DNA of 33,384 nucleotides from IMG/VR virus record IMGVR_UViG_3300049893_001953, positions 1 through 33,384 of that record. One strand, 5' to 3'. Shown piece by piece: positions 1 to 7,093 of this stretch. This DNA comes from a virus. Made by a program: the position numbers and the translations under genes. Each line of letters starts with the position of its first letter. The first letter of the stretch is position 1. Under the pieces are notes generated by a model. That model was given only the letters and a program-made list of their open reading frames with translations. It was not told the origin of the DNA and made no database searches.

Positions 1-93
1 GTTGAGGATTGCGACGTCCGTCGCCGCGGAGGAGAGCTCCACATCACGCTCCCAGACGGGACGGTTCTCAAGTTCCCAGATCCACGAAAGTAA
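1..93 (+). CDS. C-terminal end of an unknown protein (partial)
   Basis: The reading frame is open from the first base and ends with TAA at 91-93. The last 30 residues are hydrophilic and include a short beta-hairpin-like stretch (LHITLPDGTVLKFPDP). The next start codon lies 4 bases after this stop, which fits a tightly packed operon. A second, TTG-initiated frame overlapping this segment could extend the next gene upstream, but the smooth protein-like sequence here and the ATG at 98 make a separate gene ending at 93 more likely. The function cannot be judged from this fragment. Confidence 0.5.
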   Translation, partial: VEDCDVRRRGGELHITLPDGTVLKFPDPRK

Positions 94-97
94 AGCC

Positions 98-397
98 ATG
101 ACTTCAAAAGATAAAAAGAAGCTTAAGTCCATTGGTAGACGCCTGACTGCGTACACTCAGCAGGGTTACAGTTCATGGAACACTGAGGTGTTTGTGCTCT
201 TGTACGTGCTAGATAAGAGCAATTTTCAAGGACTCTACCGAGGTCACACGCATACGTGTTTCAGGATAGCGGCTAGTCGTTTGGAGTCTTTAGCTTCTCG
301 GCTCTCAGAAAATCAGCTACTCCGAGCAGCGCACTTGCTTTGCGATGCGGCGTGGCGTGGCGACATAGACTACTGTCGTAGAGCAAACGGGCACTAA
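98..397 (+). CDS. hypothetical protein, 99 aa, basic N-terminus
   Basis: I do not recognise this gene. The ATG at 98 is preferred over the TTG near position 2 because it follows the stop of the upstream gene by 4 bases and gives a conventional lysine-rich start (MTSKDKKKLKSIGRR). The rest is predicted mostly helical, with an aromatic and leucine-rich middle (EVFVLLYVLDKS) and four cysteines in the second half. The stop overlaps the next ATG (TAATG at 395-399), so the two genes are probably translationally coupled. No membrane span or catalytic motif is visible. Confidence 0.55.
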   Translation: MTSKDKKKLKSIGRRLTAYTQQGYSSWNTEVFVLLYVLDKSNFQGLYRGHTHTCFRIAASRLESLASRLSENQLLRAAHLLCDAAWRGDIDYCRRANGH

Positions 398-906
398 TGA
401 GCAGTGAGCAGTTATCATTCATTCCCTGTCCGCGGTGGATCACTCCTCTTTGCGGTCCACGAGAGGACCTCGCAACTCCGGTCATAGTGTGGCCTGAGAA
501 GCACGAACTCGTTCACGTTCTTGGGAGTCCGTACTCCCTGGACGCAAAGGACGAGAGCCCAAACGTGCGACGAAGGTTGCGTTATTTCTTTGAAGAACTT
601 GCGGTCTTGTGCAAAGGGGTTGCTATGGACGTTCGTGGAGTCCTGACGATCTACGTTCTAGATCCGGATCCAATAGTGGAGCAGATTGTCCGCACCCAAG
701 AAATAAGCCGAGAACTTGTCGACTACGTGCGGACCGCATACGAGTCGGCCGCAATGCAGCTCCAACCCACGTGGAAGGTCTGGAGTGCAACTCCTGACGT
801 TCAGCAGGTGGACTTATCTATCACGAACAAAGGAGTCAAGGAAAGTGCTTGGACTCGTGCCCCATTGCATTGGGGAGCTCCGGTCCTTTATCCAAGTTCT
901 AAATAA
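397..906 (+). CDS. hypothetical protein, 169 aa
   Basis: I do not recognise this gene. The ATG overlaps the stop of the preceding gene by one base, which fixes the start. The protein is soluble, has no signal peptide or membrane span, and mixes acidic and aromatic residues. The segment around residues 45-130 (RRRLRYFFEELAVLC to LVDYVRTAYESAAMQLQ) looks helical and could pack as a small alpha/beta domain. It belongs to the short plus-strand cluster at the left edge with its two neighbours; no known motif suggests a role. Confidence 0.6.
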   Translation: MSSEQLSFIPCPRWITPLCGPREDLATPVIVWPEKHELVHVLGSPYSLDAKDESPNVRRRLRYFFEELAVLCKGVAMDVRGVLTIYVLDPDPIVEQIVRTQEISRELVDYVRTAYESAAMQLQPTWKVWSATPDVQQVDLSITNKGVKESAWTRAPLHWGAPVLYPSSK

Positions 907-929
907 AGTAAGATGAAAGCAGATAGCAA

Positions 930-1997
930 ATGGTAACGAGACGTCAGATATTGATCGCAGTTAGATCTTTTCAATCTTGGGTTTCGGCGGAACAAGTGTT
1001 TGAGGCGCTTCCTGTAGCTTCGAGATCTACTGTAGCAGCGACGCAGGATATACTTGATCGGATGGTACGGGATAGAGTCCTCACGACGGACAGGCCCGTC
1101 CCACCGATGCGGTACTGCGTCCGTCCGCCAAAACAGAGACCGTCCGCCCCTTTGGAGCTTACGTATCCTGGACTTGCTGCATTGGAGAGCGCGGGGCTAG
1201 GGTCTGGGTTCCTTCTGGGCACGGCCATCAGCCTTGCAACGTCCAAGTTCCTCGCTTCGAAGGAAGCTAGGATCTTCCAACTCCTCTCCCGTTGGGTAGA
1301 GCGTGCAAAAGTTGGATTGGAGCCGCCTGTCTCAGACGCGGTGATGAAGATTTTATTGGATCTTCAGAGCAAGACTCTGCATCTTGGGATCCGTGCTGAG
1401 ATCGACAGGATCCGCGAGGTATACGAGGGGCGTTTCCCTATGCCCGTCGCTCCTGTTCTGCGTTATGACGCGGTGGAGTTTGCCCGGCATGTCACGACGG
1501 CCGTCAACGAGAACAACGCAAGTTTTATCCCTTCTTGGATCTTTCAGCACACGCCGGGAATAGAAGAACAGGTGCTGGCGCTCTTCACCGCTTGTCGTGG
1601 ATCTTTGGAGTTCAGCAAACGGTTCCTCGTCCGTTGCGCGGTCCATGTAGCGCACACGGAACTCCGGATGAAGCAGCACGTGATCGCAGCCAACCTTCTG
1701 CTCCGTGTCGAGAATGTTCGTGCGATCTTGGATGACCTTGGATCTGGTGGATCCCTTTGTGATCGTGGAGACGCAAGAGACCATCAGATGCGCATCGTTG
1801 GAGCGCTCCGCCCTCTCGCTTACACCGAGCCCGCAATAGACCTCGTTTGTACTTTACGAGCCGTGCACGCGTTACAAGGCAACTTAACTCATAGTGCTCG
1901 TTATATCGGAATAACTAGAGCCGCTCTGGACCGCTTGATTTCTCGTTACGGTCTAGAGCGGCTTCGCGGTGGTGTTTACGGGGATTGTCTGCTTTAG
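930..1997 (+). CDS. putative DNA-binding protein with winged-helix-like N-terminus and Fis-type HTH C-terminus
   Basis: This 355-residue protein has two segments that look like DNA-binding folds. Residues 1-55 (RRQILIAVRSF, then VSAEQVFEAL and a helix ending VRDRVLTT) resemble the winged helix of Fur/MarR-like proteins. Residues 316-350 resemble a Fis-family HTH: a helix with a GN turn (LQGNLTHSARYIGI) followed by TRAALDRLISRYGLERL. The 250 residues between are mostly helical and unrecognised. The architecture suggests a transcriptional regulator or a DNA-bridging protein; that is inference. No good Shine-Dalgarno precedes the ATG at 930. The 3' end overlaps by 4 bases the end of a possible convergent gene, so it sits at the border of the minus-strand island. 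Confidence 0.65.
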   Translation: MVTRRQILIAVRSFQSWVSAEQVFEALPVASRSTVAATQDILDRMVRDRVLTTDRPVPPMRYCVRPPKQRPSAPLELTYPGLAALESAGLGSGFLLGTAISLATSKFLASKEARIFQLLSRWVERAKVGLEPPVSDAVMKILLDLQSKTLHLGIRAEIDRIREVYEGRFPMPVAPVLRYDAVEFARHVTTAVNENNASFIPSWIFQHTPGIEEQVLALFTACRGSLEFSKRFLVRCAVHVAHTELRMKQHVIAANLLLRVENVRAILDDLGSGGSLCDRGDARDHQMRIVGALRPLAYTEPAIDLVCTLRAVHALQGNLTHSARYIGITRAALDRLISRYGLERLRGGVYGDCLL

Positions 1998-2272
1998 GCG
2001 CAAGCAAGCACTTGCTGGGCGCTACAGAGGGCGGACAGCTTTGCGCTTCGCAGCCAGCTCAGCTGGACGGGTTGTCCGTTCAGCGGCAGCGCTTGCGCGT
2101 GCTTAGGCCACGCAGAGCAGCCAAGCAGAGGGTCCACGACGTACTCGTTTGCAAATACGTCGCGAAAAACCTGGACACCAGAGTTGGGGTCCGAAACAAG
2201 TCGCAGAGCGACGGTCAGAGTCCGTTGACCGTCCCAAAGGTCAATGACGTGGGTTGCTCGGAAGATGTTCAT
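1994..2272 (-). CDS. possible hypothetical protein, last gene of the minus-strand island
   Basis: A minus-strand frame starting at ATG 2272 (MNIFRATHVIDLWDGQ) encodes about 92 residues. A GTG at 2287 would add five residues. The first half reads like a real beta-rich protein (TLTVALRLVSDPNSGVQVFRDVF), while the C-terminal half is low in complexity and less convincing. It lies 36 bases downstream of the previous minus-strand gene and runs convergently into the plus-strand gene ending at 1997. There is no Shine-Dalgarno. The competing plus-strand frame here looks less protein-like. I regard this as plausible but unproven. Confidence 0.35.
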   Translation of the reverse strand: MNIFRATHVIDLWDGQRTLTVALRLVSDPNSGVQVFRDVFANEYVVDPLLGCSAWPKHAQALPLNGQPVQLSWLRSAKLSALCSAQQVLACA

Positions 2273-2308
2273 AACTTGATTATGCACACGATCCCAAGCA
2301 ACGCAAGG

Positions 2309-2641
2309 TCAAGTCGGAAGATTCTTGATAGCGCTTTGTGGCGGAGCGCTTGTTTTTAGAACTGCGAACTTGACAGTCGTGTCAACGAACACTAAATTGA
2401 TCTCTTGTACCGATGGATCCACATTCTGCGTTCTCGGTGTGCTTAGATCTGGTCTCATCTTGGCGGCAAACTGAAGCGGGTTTACCCCGTTCCAGCGCGC
2501 GGTGACTTCGTAGCAGAGCCCCGTTGGCTCCATGTAGACAAGGTCGCCGACGTAGATCTCGGAGACAGGAAGCCACCAGATATGATAGACTCCGGAATCT
2601 CTGGAAGATCTTATAGTTCCAGATTCTGGATCAATCGGCAT
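2309..2641 (-). CDS. hypothetical protein, 110 aa, beta-rich
   Basis: I do not recognise this gene. The start is ATG 2641, chosen because a clear AGGAG lies 7 bases upstream on the minus strand; an in-frame TTG six bases earlier lacks that spacing. The protein is probably beta-rich, with alternating hydrophobic residues (YHIWWLPVSEIYVGDLVYM, GLCYEVTARW, INLVFVDTTVKFAVLK), and resembles small phage head-tail or adaptor-like proteins only in general character. It overlaps the end of the lipoprotein gene by 11 bases, which implies translational coupling. No signal peptide or membrane span is visible. Confidence 0.65.
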   Translation of the reverse strand: MPIDPESGTIRSSRDSGVYHIWWLPVSEIYVGDLVYMEPTGLCYEVTARWNGVNPLQFAAKMRPDLSTPRTQNVDPSVQEINLVFVDTTVKFAVLKTSAPPQSAIKNLPT

Positions 2642-2948
2642 CGCCAACTCCTAAGCACGTATCGAGACGAGCGAGGATGTCGTCACTGTCCAGAAGTTTT
2701 GTAGTGAGCTCGTCTGGTATAAATGGAGTCGTCCCAGACTGGACACGCTCGCGAACTTGTTTCCATGTTGCCCGTTGGTCCTGAACCCACTCTTTAGCCT
2801 TTGGAAGATCTTTGACGATTGTACTCAATCGCGGATCTTCCAGAACGCACCGCGCAACGGCTCGCACCTTGTTTGTCTGTTTGTCGCACGCAACAAACAG
2901 GAGAGTTGATAACATCACAATCGAGAGAATGATTGATTTCTTTTTCAT
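2631..2948 (-). CDS. small lipoprotein, possible superinfection-exclusion factor
   Basis: The 105-residue product begins with a textbook lipoprotein signal: basic MKKK, a hydrophobic run, and the lipobox LFVAC with the lipidated cysteine at residue 21. The next residue is Asp; in Escherichia coli Asp at +2 retains lipoproteins in the inner membrane, so a periplasm-facing inner-membrane location is likely. Cys34 and Cys98 could form a disulfide. The rest is charged and helical. An excellent Shine-Dalgarno (AGGAAGG) precedes the ATG, and the gene follows the dUTPase-like gene by 7 bases. Phage lipoproteins on the opposite strand to virion genes are often involved in blocking superinfection or altering the host envelope; that role is inference. 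An Rz1-type spanin is less likely because it lacks the usual small proline-rich form. Confidence 0.75.
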   Translation of the reverse strand: MKKKSIILSIVMLSTLLFVACDKQTNKVRAVARCVLEDPRLSTIVKDLPKAKEWVQDQRATWKQVRERVQSGTTPFIPDELTTKLLDSDDILARLDTCLGVGDAD

Positions 2949-2955
2949 TTCCTTC

Positions 2956-3483
2956 CTATCTCGGGTCCGGGCTGTACCCTACGACCCCGTTCTTCTTTTG
3001 ATACTTCCCTTGATATCCGGAAGTCTCTGTTGTCAGTTGGAACAGAACGATCTGAGCTATCCGATCACCAGCGTAAAGTCTGACAGGGTTTGCACCAGCA
3101 TTAAAGATCTGAAGGTCTAGTGTTCCTTCAAATCCAGGATCGATGAATCCTGTCAGTGTACTTATCATCAGGAACATGCGAGCGATAGAGCTCCGCGTAG
3201 TGAGCAGAGCGCACATGTTCAAAGGGATGCGAACAGCCTCTCGTGTGCTTGCAAGTACACAACCTTCTGGCGGGATGACGTATCCGTGAGGAGGTATGTC
3301 GAACAGCTCTACAGTTGGAGCAGGCTTATGAAGATCTAACTCTCCGAGTGTGCTGTATTTACCAATCCGGGACCCAAGACAGAGGTCCACGCTTGCGGGC
3401 TGGAGAGCTTGATCGCTCCTTGGCTCCACTATCAGGTCCTTGCAAAACAGAAGAGACTCCATCGTCGTCTTTGAGATCACCAT
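2956..3483 (-). CDS. dCTP deaminase / dUTPase-family enzyme
   Basis: The 175-residue product belongs to the trimeric dUTPase/dCTP deaminase superfamily, which controls dUTP and dCTP pools during DNA synthesis. Visible motifs are PASVDLCLG (29-37), TTRSSIARM (95-103), the TGFIDPGFEG loop (111-120) carrying the conserved Asp115, and AGDRIAQIVLFQL. The family start is usually M-x-L/I-S, matching MVISKTT at ATG 3483; the frame remains open for 24 codons upstream but that part looks unlike the family. The residue equivalent to the catalytic Glu138 of E. coli Dcd is Gln125 here (CAG at 3109-3111), so deamination may be lost and dUTP hydrolysis retained. No clear Shine-Dalgarno precedes the ATG. It lies 31 bases after the upstream minus-strand gene. 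Confidence 0.85.
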   Translation of the reverse strand: MVISKTTMESLLFCKDLIVEPRSDQALQPASVDLCLGSRIGKYSTLGELDLHKPAPTVELFDIPPHGYVIPPEGCVLASTREAVRIPLNMCALLTTRSSIARMFLMISTLTGFIDPGFEGTLDLQIFNAGANPVRLYAGDRIAQIVLFQLTTETSGYQGKYQKKNGVVGYSPDPR

Positions 3484-3514
3484 AGTTGGACAATGCCACG
3501 GACGCCGCTCTTTG

Positions 3515-3790
3515 TTAGAGTGGAGCCTTGAGAGGCTGAGGAGGTTCGCAGACACTCGTACAACGCACCTCGACCTCTACGTCCCATCTGTAGATCTCGG
3601 ATAGACTGTCGTCTCTATCAAAATACAAGAGACCAGCATCTACAAGATCCTTGACATACCTATAAGATCCACTAATCTTGGAAACGCTTGCGATATAGTC
3701 CTTCCCGTCAAATCTTGTAAGCGCGACTAGTACGTTTACATGCGTGCGCAACGGCGAATCTTTGTATTTCTGTAAGATTACAGTCAGCAT
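3515..3790 (-). CDS. hypothetical protein, possible winged-helix domain
   Basis: This is the first gene of the minus-strand island, diverging from the endolysin-like gene at 3848. I take ATG 3790 as the start, giving 91 residues; a TTG at 3838 would add 16. The segment from about residue 12 to 60 has the spacing of a winged helix: a helix (THVNVLVALTRF), a second helix (DYIASVSKIS), a recognition-like helix (SYRYVKDLVDAGLL) and a strand (LYFDRD). It may be a small regulator of the island, but no family is recognised. The proline-rich C-terminus (CEPPQPLKAPL) looks disordered. Confidence 0.55.
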   Translation of the reverse strand: MLTVILQKYKDSPLRTHVNVLVALTRFDGKDYIASVSKISGSYRYVKDLVDAGLLYFDRDDSLSEIYRWDVEVEVRCTSVCEPPQPLKAPL

Positions 3791-3847
3791 TCGCCCAACA
3801 TTACCAACGTCCTTGCGGTTAGCGCACACACTGGGCAAAGTGCCGGC

Positions 3848-4297
3848 ATGACGTCAGGAGATAGACTTATCCTCGCAGCGTTGTCTTTCTATGGAGAGGC
3901 CGAGGCTCCGGGCTCTGCAAGTAACGCAAAGATCCTCTCTTGGATCAAGAAGTTCTTTCGTGCGTCTGCGACAGATGACAGCACGACGCCGTGGTGTGGA
4001 ATCTTCATGTCCCAAGTGTTTGGGACGTGTGGATTTCCAACGCCGTCTGTTCCCGCTCGTGCAAGCTCGTGGGCTGAGGTTGGGATCCCAATCCCACTCA
4101 CGGAGGAAATGAAGCCAGGGGACGTTCTTGTATTTGATCGAGAGGGAGGAAACCACGTGACTCTATTCGTTTCAGCTCAAGGCGAGCTGATACACTGCCT
4201 TGGAGGGAATCAAGGAAATAGAGTATCGATTGCATCGTATAACAGATCTAAACTAAAGCACGTGCGTCGTATTAGAACAACGGTGTCCTCCAGTTAG
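3848..4297 (+). CDS. peptidoglycan amidase/endolysin-like protein (TIGR02594/CHAP-like)
   Basis: The 149-residue protein matches the short Cys/His peptidase family described as TIGR02594, related to CHAP and NlpC/P60 hydrolases that cut peptide bonds in the cell wall. The nucleophile is probably Cys50 in TPWCGIFMS, the base His103 in GGNHVTLFVS, and the polar third residue Asn121 in GGNQGN. The segment KPGDVLVFDR is typical of the family. There is no signal peptide, so export would need a holin; none is identified here. It could serve lysis or be carried in the virion. It is transcribed away from the minus-strand island, with no strong Shine-Dalgarno before the ATG. Confidence 0.8.
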   Translation: MTSGDRLILAALSFYGEAEAPGSASNAKILSWIKKFFRASATDDSTTPWCGIFMSQVFGTCGFPTPSVPARASSWAEVGIPIPLTEEMKPGDVLVFDREGGNHVTLFVSAQGELIHCLGGNQGNRVSIASYNRSKLKHVRRIRTTVSSS

Positions 4298-4338
4298 TGG
4301 ATATTGTGTATTGGATGCACGTCAGGTAAACAAGAATC

Positions 4339-4896
4339 ATGACGACAGCCGTCCTCCTCGTTCCTCCGATTCATCAAACACTCATCAATCCGGCCATGAT
4401 GTCGAACTGGCTTGCGAATCAGCTTCGCAACTTGGGACGGTTTGCTTCCTCCCCGTCCATTCCAGGAGACGACTCTCATCAGAACGATCGCGAGTATCAC
4501 CGCTTCGCTCGGACGTTCCCCTTCGTTGGTGATTGGGAACAAGCGCAGCAAGTAGCAGACAGCTTCAGCGTGATCCTTGTTCCGTCTCCGACGATCCATC
4601 TTCGCCGAGAAGTGCTGAGCGGTTTGTCCGACGTTGTGCAAGCGAGTCGAGAAGAGATCGAGGATGCCCTGCACGAGTGCGTTTGTCGATTCTTCGGTAT
4701 AGAGGTCGGACCGGACGATCTGCAAACACTTGCTGCCTTAGTGAAAGGCTCCTTGGTTGATGGCGATGTCGCTAAAGCAAAGAAGGGGCATCCGATACTC
4801 GAAGCTCTGTTATGGATCTCGTCCGTGGATGATGCTAAACTTTTAGAGTACGTGAAGCAGTTCGCTATCCCTGTCGAGAAGCTTGAGCACGCTTAG
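4339..4896 (+). CDS. hypothetical protein, 185 aa
   Basis: I do not recognise this gene. It begins 41 bases after the endolysin-like gene. The protein is mostly helical: an aliphatic N-terminus (TAVLLVPPIHQTLINPAMM), a middle helix pair (EEIEDALHECVCRFFGIEV) and a C-terminal helical bundle (ILEALLWISSVDDAKLLEYVKQF). A frame on the opposite strand covers much of this locus, but it is rich in Arg and His and looks like a shadow. Its place between the lysin-like gene and the exonuclease gives no clear functional hint. Confidence 0.6.
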   Translation: MTTAVLLVPPIHQTLINPAMMSNWLANQLRNLGRFASSPSIPGDDSHQNDREYHRFARTFPFVGDWEQAQQVADSFSVILVPSPTIHLRREVLSGLSDVVQASREEIEDALHECVCRFFGIEVGPDDLQTLAALVKGSLVDGDVAKAKKGHPILEALLWISSVDDAKLLEYVKQFAIPVEKLEHA

Positions 4897-4907
4897 TTTC
4901 TTGTAAA

Positions 4908-5011
4908 GCGGACAAACGTCCGCCTACATTGTAAATCAGATCGACTGCCTTACTTATTATGCGAGGAGAGCTTGTTTCCACGACACCGGGAACGCAAGCT
5001 ATCTTTTGCGT
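4908..5011 (+). promoter_or_regulatory. intergenic segment with two short hairpins before the exonuclease gene
   Basis: The 125-base gap (4897-5021) holds two perfect 6-bp stem-loops. The first is GCGGAC-AAAC-GTCCGC at 4908-4923, just after the upstream stop and without a U-tract. The second is ACGCAA (4992-4997) paired with TTGCGT (5006-5011), ending 10 bases before the ATG of the exonuclease gene, which has no evident Shine-Dalgarno. A weak promoter-like pair (TTGTAA at 4901, TACATT at 4925, spacing 18) overlaps the first hairpin. A role in mRNA processing or translation control is inference. Confidence 0.4.
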
Positions 5012-5021
5012 ATAAGCAAGC

Positions 5022-5771
5022 ATGACCGCACTTCTTCTTGATACCTCTTCCCTAGCCTATCGGGCCGTCCATGCGGTTGGCCCGGACAGGTCTTCTAGGG
5101 TTTTTGTATCAATGATCCAATCCTTGATTGGAACGTATCGACCAGAAGCGATCCTATTTGCAAAAGACTCTAAACGAGAAACTTTAGATCGTACAAAGAT
5201 TCATCAAGAGTACAAGGCAGGGAGGACGCACGACCCGAACATCTCGTTTGGAGTTCGTGAGATCGAACGGGGATTGTCTGAGTGTGGATCTCCAGTTGTC
5301 CAAGTAGAGGGAGCGGAAGCGGACGACGTGCTTGCTTCTGCTGCGGATATTCTTGAGGGTGTTTACGATCTATTGATTATTGTATCAGAGGACAAAGACC
5401 TTTATCAAGCGGTGCGCCCTAACGTTCGCTTGCTGAAGGGCGGGAAGCTTCAGGGAGAGGAAGAGGTGAAGGAGCGTTGGAGTGTCGATGCGAGCCGCGT
5501 GCCTCACGTGCAAGCGTTGTGTGGAGACACTGCCGACAACATCCCCGGGCTCGAAGGAGTGGGCCCGAAGACGGCGGCAAAGCTTATCAACAAATATGGG
5601 TCTGTAGAGCAAGTCTACTCTAATAGGTCCACTTTGACCAAAAGCTTGTCAGCTCAACTGGACACGTTTCCATGGAAGAGAAATCTGAGTCTAACAACCC
5701 TGCGAACAGACCTTGCGCTTCCGATCAAGTTATCGGAACTCGAACGCCCTATAAACTGGAACCGGTTTTAG
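5022..5771 (+). CDS. flap-type 5'-3' exonuclease
   Basis: This 249-residue protein is a compact FEN/5'-3' exonuclease like the N-terminal domain of DNA polymerase I, T5 exonuclease or T4 RNase H. It removes RNA primers or 5' flaps at replication forks. Visible motifs are LLLDTS with Asp7, the YKAGR helical-arch segment (64-68), EGAEADDVLA (97-105), SEDKDLYQ with Asp124 and Asp126, GDTADN with Asp169 and Asp172, and the H3TH helix-hairpin-helix GLEGVGPKTAAKLINKYG. All expected metal-binding acidic residues are present, so it should be active. No polymerase domain is attached. It sits directly upstream of the coat gene, apart from the helicase cluster at the right end. Confidence 0.93.
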   Translation: MTALLLDTSSLAYRAVHAVGPDRSSRVFVSMIQSLIGTYRPEAILFAKDSKRETLDRTKIHQEYKAGRTHDPNISFGVREIERGLSECGSPVVQVEGAEADDVLASAADILEGVYDLLIIVSEDKDLYQAVRPNVRLLKGGKLQGEEEVKERWSVDASRVPHVQALCGDTADNIPGLEGVGPKTAAKLINKYGSVEQVYSNRSTLTKSLSAQLDTFPWKRNLSLTTLRTDLALPIKLSELERPINWNRF

Positions 5772-5896
5772 CGGCGTATAGCTCCAAATTCTTGTGCGTG
5801 TCCCTATTCGCTATTGTGATAAGCAATCTAATCATCCTTCGGTGGATCTTGTCTAGTGTAAATTGGATCCAGAGTTGGAGATTATTCTGACCTCGC

Positions 5897-5924
5897 TTGT
5901 CGACGACTTGTGCTCGGTTATAAT
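5897..5924 (+). promoter_or_regulatory. probable sigma70-type promoter for the coat gene
   Basis: The 188-base gap before the coat gene contains a perfect TATAAT at 5919-5924. Sixteen bases upstream is TTGTCG (5897-5902), a partial match to TTGACA. The start site would be near 5931, giving a leader of about 30 bases with the Shine-Dalgarno AGAGGT at 5946-5951 and the coat ATG at 5960. The rest of the gap (5772-5896) is A/T-rich and shows only weak structure. Location before the most highly expressed structural gene supports the call; the -35 match is modest. Confidence 0.6.
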
Positions 5925-5959
5925 GAATGCACGAGCTCGCTCGGTAGAGGTCCAGCAAG

Positions 5960-7069
5960 ATGGCAAACTCCCTCGCAGATATAACTCCACTCTTGGTCGC
6001 TAACGCAGTGGCCGTTCTTCGCACGAACTCCGTGCTTCCCCGTTTGGTCAATCGAGACATCGAGGAGACCGCGGCTCAACAAGGTGAGACGATCAACGTC
6101 GGCGTGATGGGATCCTTGGCTGTCACGGATGTGACTCCGAGTGCAACTGTTCCCACTCCACAAAACGTCGTGTTCACTAAGGTCCCTGTTGATCTGGATC
6201 AGTGGAAGAAGGTCGACTTCTCCTTGACTGATAAAGAGATGCACGAGATTGCGGAAGGCAACTTCCCAAGAGTGGCCCAAGAGGCTGTCTCCAAGCTTGC
6301 GAAGTACGTCGATCAGTACCTGCTCGGCATGTACAAGGAGTTCTATGGTGTTGCTGGCACCGCTGGAACAACTCCGTTTGACGACGAGAAGCCGACAGAT
6401 GCGACTCAGCTCCGCAAGGTGCTGAATAACCAACTCTGTCCGTTAGAGAATCGGCATTGTGTGTTCAATGCCGATGCAGAAGCCAACGCGCTCAACGTTC
6501 CTGCATTTGCAAATGCAGAGTGGCACGGCGATCCACAAGCCATCATCGAGGGCAAGCTGAACATGCGTGTCGGCTTCCAGTGGTGGATGGATCAGAATGT
6601 CTTCTATCATACAGCGGGCACGGCTGCTTCGTTTACCGTTACCGCGCTCGAGACAGTCGGTGAGACAGTACTTGGATTGACCGCTGGTACAGGAACGTTC
6701 AACGTTGGCGACATCATAACGTTTGCGAACCACTCGCAAACCTACACGGTCTTGAACTGGTCTTCGCCGAACATCACGATCCGTCCTCCGCTCCAAATGG
6801 CCGTCCCTGCGACCACGGCGGTCGCTGTTACAGCCTCGCATGTCGCCAACATTGGTTTCGCTCCGCAAGCGTTTGCGTTCGCCGTGCGCACGCTACAGTC
6901 CCCACCTGCACAACTTGGCGTCATGTCGTCCACTGCTCTCGATGAAGTATCAGGTTTGGCAATCCGAGTCCAAGTCCGTTACGGACACTTCGAGACTATC
7001 TGGTCCTACGATATCTTGTACGGTGGCGCGGTTGTCCAACCGGAGTGTGGTGCCCGATTGCTCGGCTAA
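5960..7069 (+). CDS. major capsid protein, P22 coat-like HK97 fold
   Basis: The 369-residue product is the probable coat subunit. The N-terminus (MANSLADITPLLVANAVAVLR), the segment PVDLDQWKKVDFSLTDKEMHEIAEG and the long helix following it resemble phage coat proteins of the P22 gp5 family (PF11651), which assemble into the icosahedral shell through the HK97 fold. Residues 223-294 form a beta-rich insertion (GTFNVGDIITF to RPPLQMAVPATTAVAV) where P22-type proteins carry an insertion domain; a related module occurs in the head completion gene at 12102. A strong Shine-Dalgarno (AGAGGT) and a promoter precede it. No scaffold or protease gene lies next to it, so scaffolding is encoded elsewhere or is not recognisable. 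Confidence 0.85.
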   Translation: MANSLADITPLLVANAVAVLRTNSVLPRLVNRDIEETAAQQGETINVGVMGSLAVTDVTPSATVPTPQNVVFTKVPVDLDQWKKVDFSLTDKEMHEIAEGNFPRVAQEAVSKLAKYVDQYLLGMYKEFYGVAGTAGTTPFDDEKPTDATQLRKVLNNQLCPLENRHCVFNADAEANALNVPAFANAEWHGDPQAIIEGKLNMRVGFQWWMDQNVFYHTAGTAASFTVTALETVGETVLGLTAGTGTFNVGDIITFANHSQTYTVLNWSSPNITIRPPLQMAVPATTAVAVTASHVANIGFAPQAFAFAVRTLQSPPAQLGVMSSTALDEVSGLAIRVQVRYGHFETIWSYDILYGGAVVQPECGARLLG

Positions 7070-7075
7070 TAGCCC

Positions 7076-7091
7076 GAGAGCCTAGGCTCTC
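7076..7091 (+). promoter_or_regulatory. perfect 16-base palindrome after the coat gene
   Basis: GAGAGCCTAGGCTCTC is a perfect inverted repeat beginning 7 bases after the coat stop codon. As RNA it could form a short stem, and as DNA it could bind a dimeric protein. It is followed after two bases by a much stronger hairpin (7094-7133). Together they form a tandem structure at the end of the coat message that may stabilise its 3' end. Confidence 0.6.
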
Positions 7092-7093
7092 CA

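Noticed and set aside
1985-2359. A plus-strand frame following the regulator-like gene
   Set aside because: Its translation is rich in Arg, Gln and Ser without structure; the minus-strand frame there looks more like a protein.
2369-2374. TTGACA on the plus strand as a -35 box
   Set aside because: It lies within a minus-strand gene, no -10 box follows at the right distance, and no plus-strand gene begins downstream.
3484-3555. Extending the dUTPase-like gene upstream to an in-frame start at 3555
   Set aside because: The added 24 residues do not resemble the family, and would overlap the preceding gene by 41 bases; the family start motif is at ATG 3483.
4294-4725. A minus-strand frame opposite the gene at 4339-4896
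   Set aside because: Highly basic composition and poor fit with flanking plus-strand genes; the plus frame has more regular protein character.
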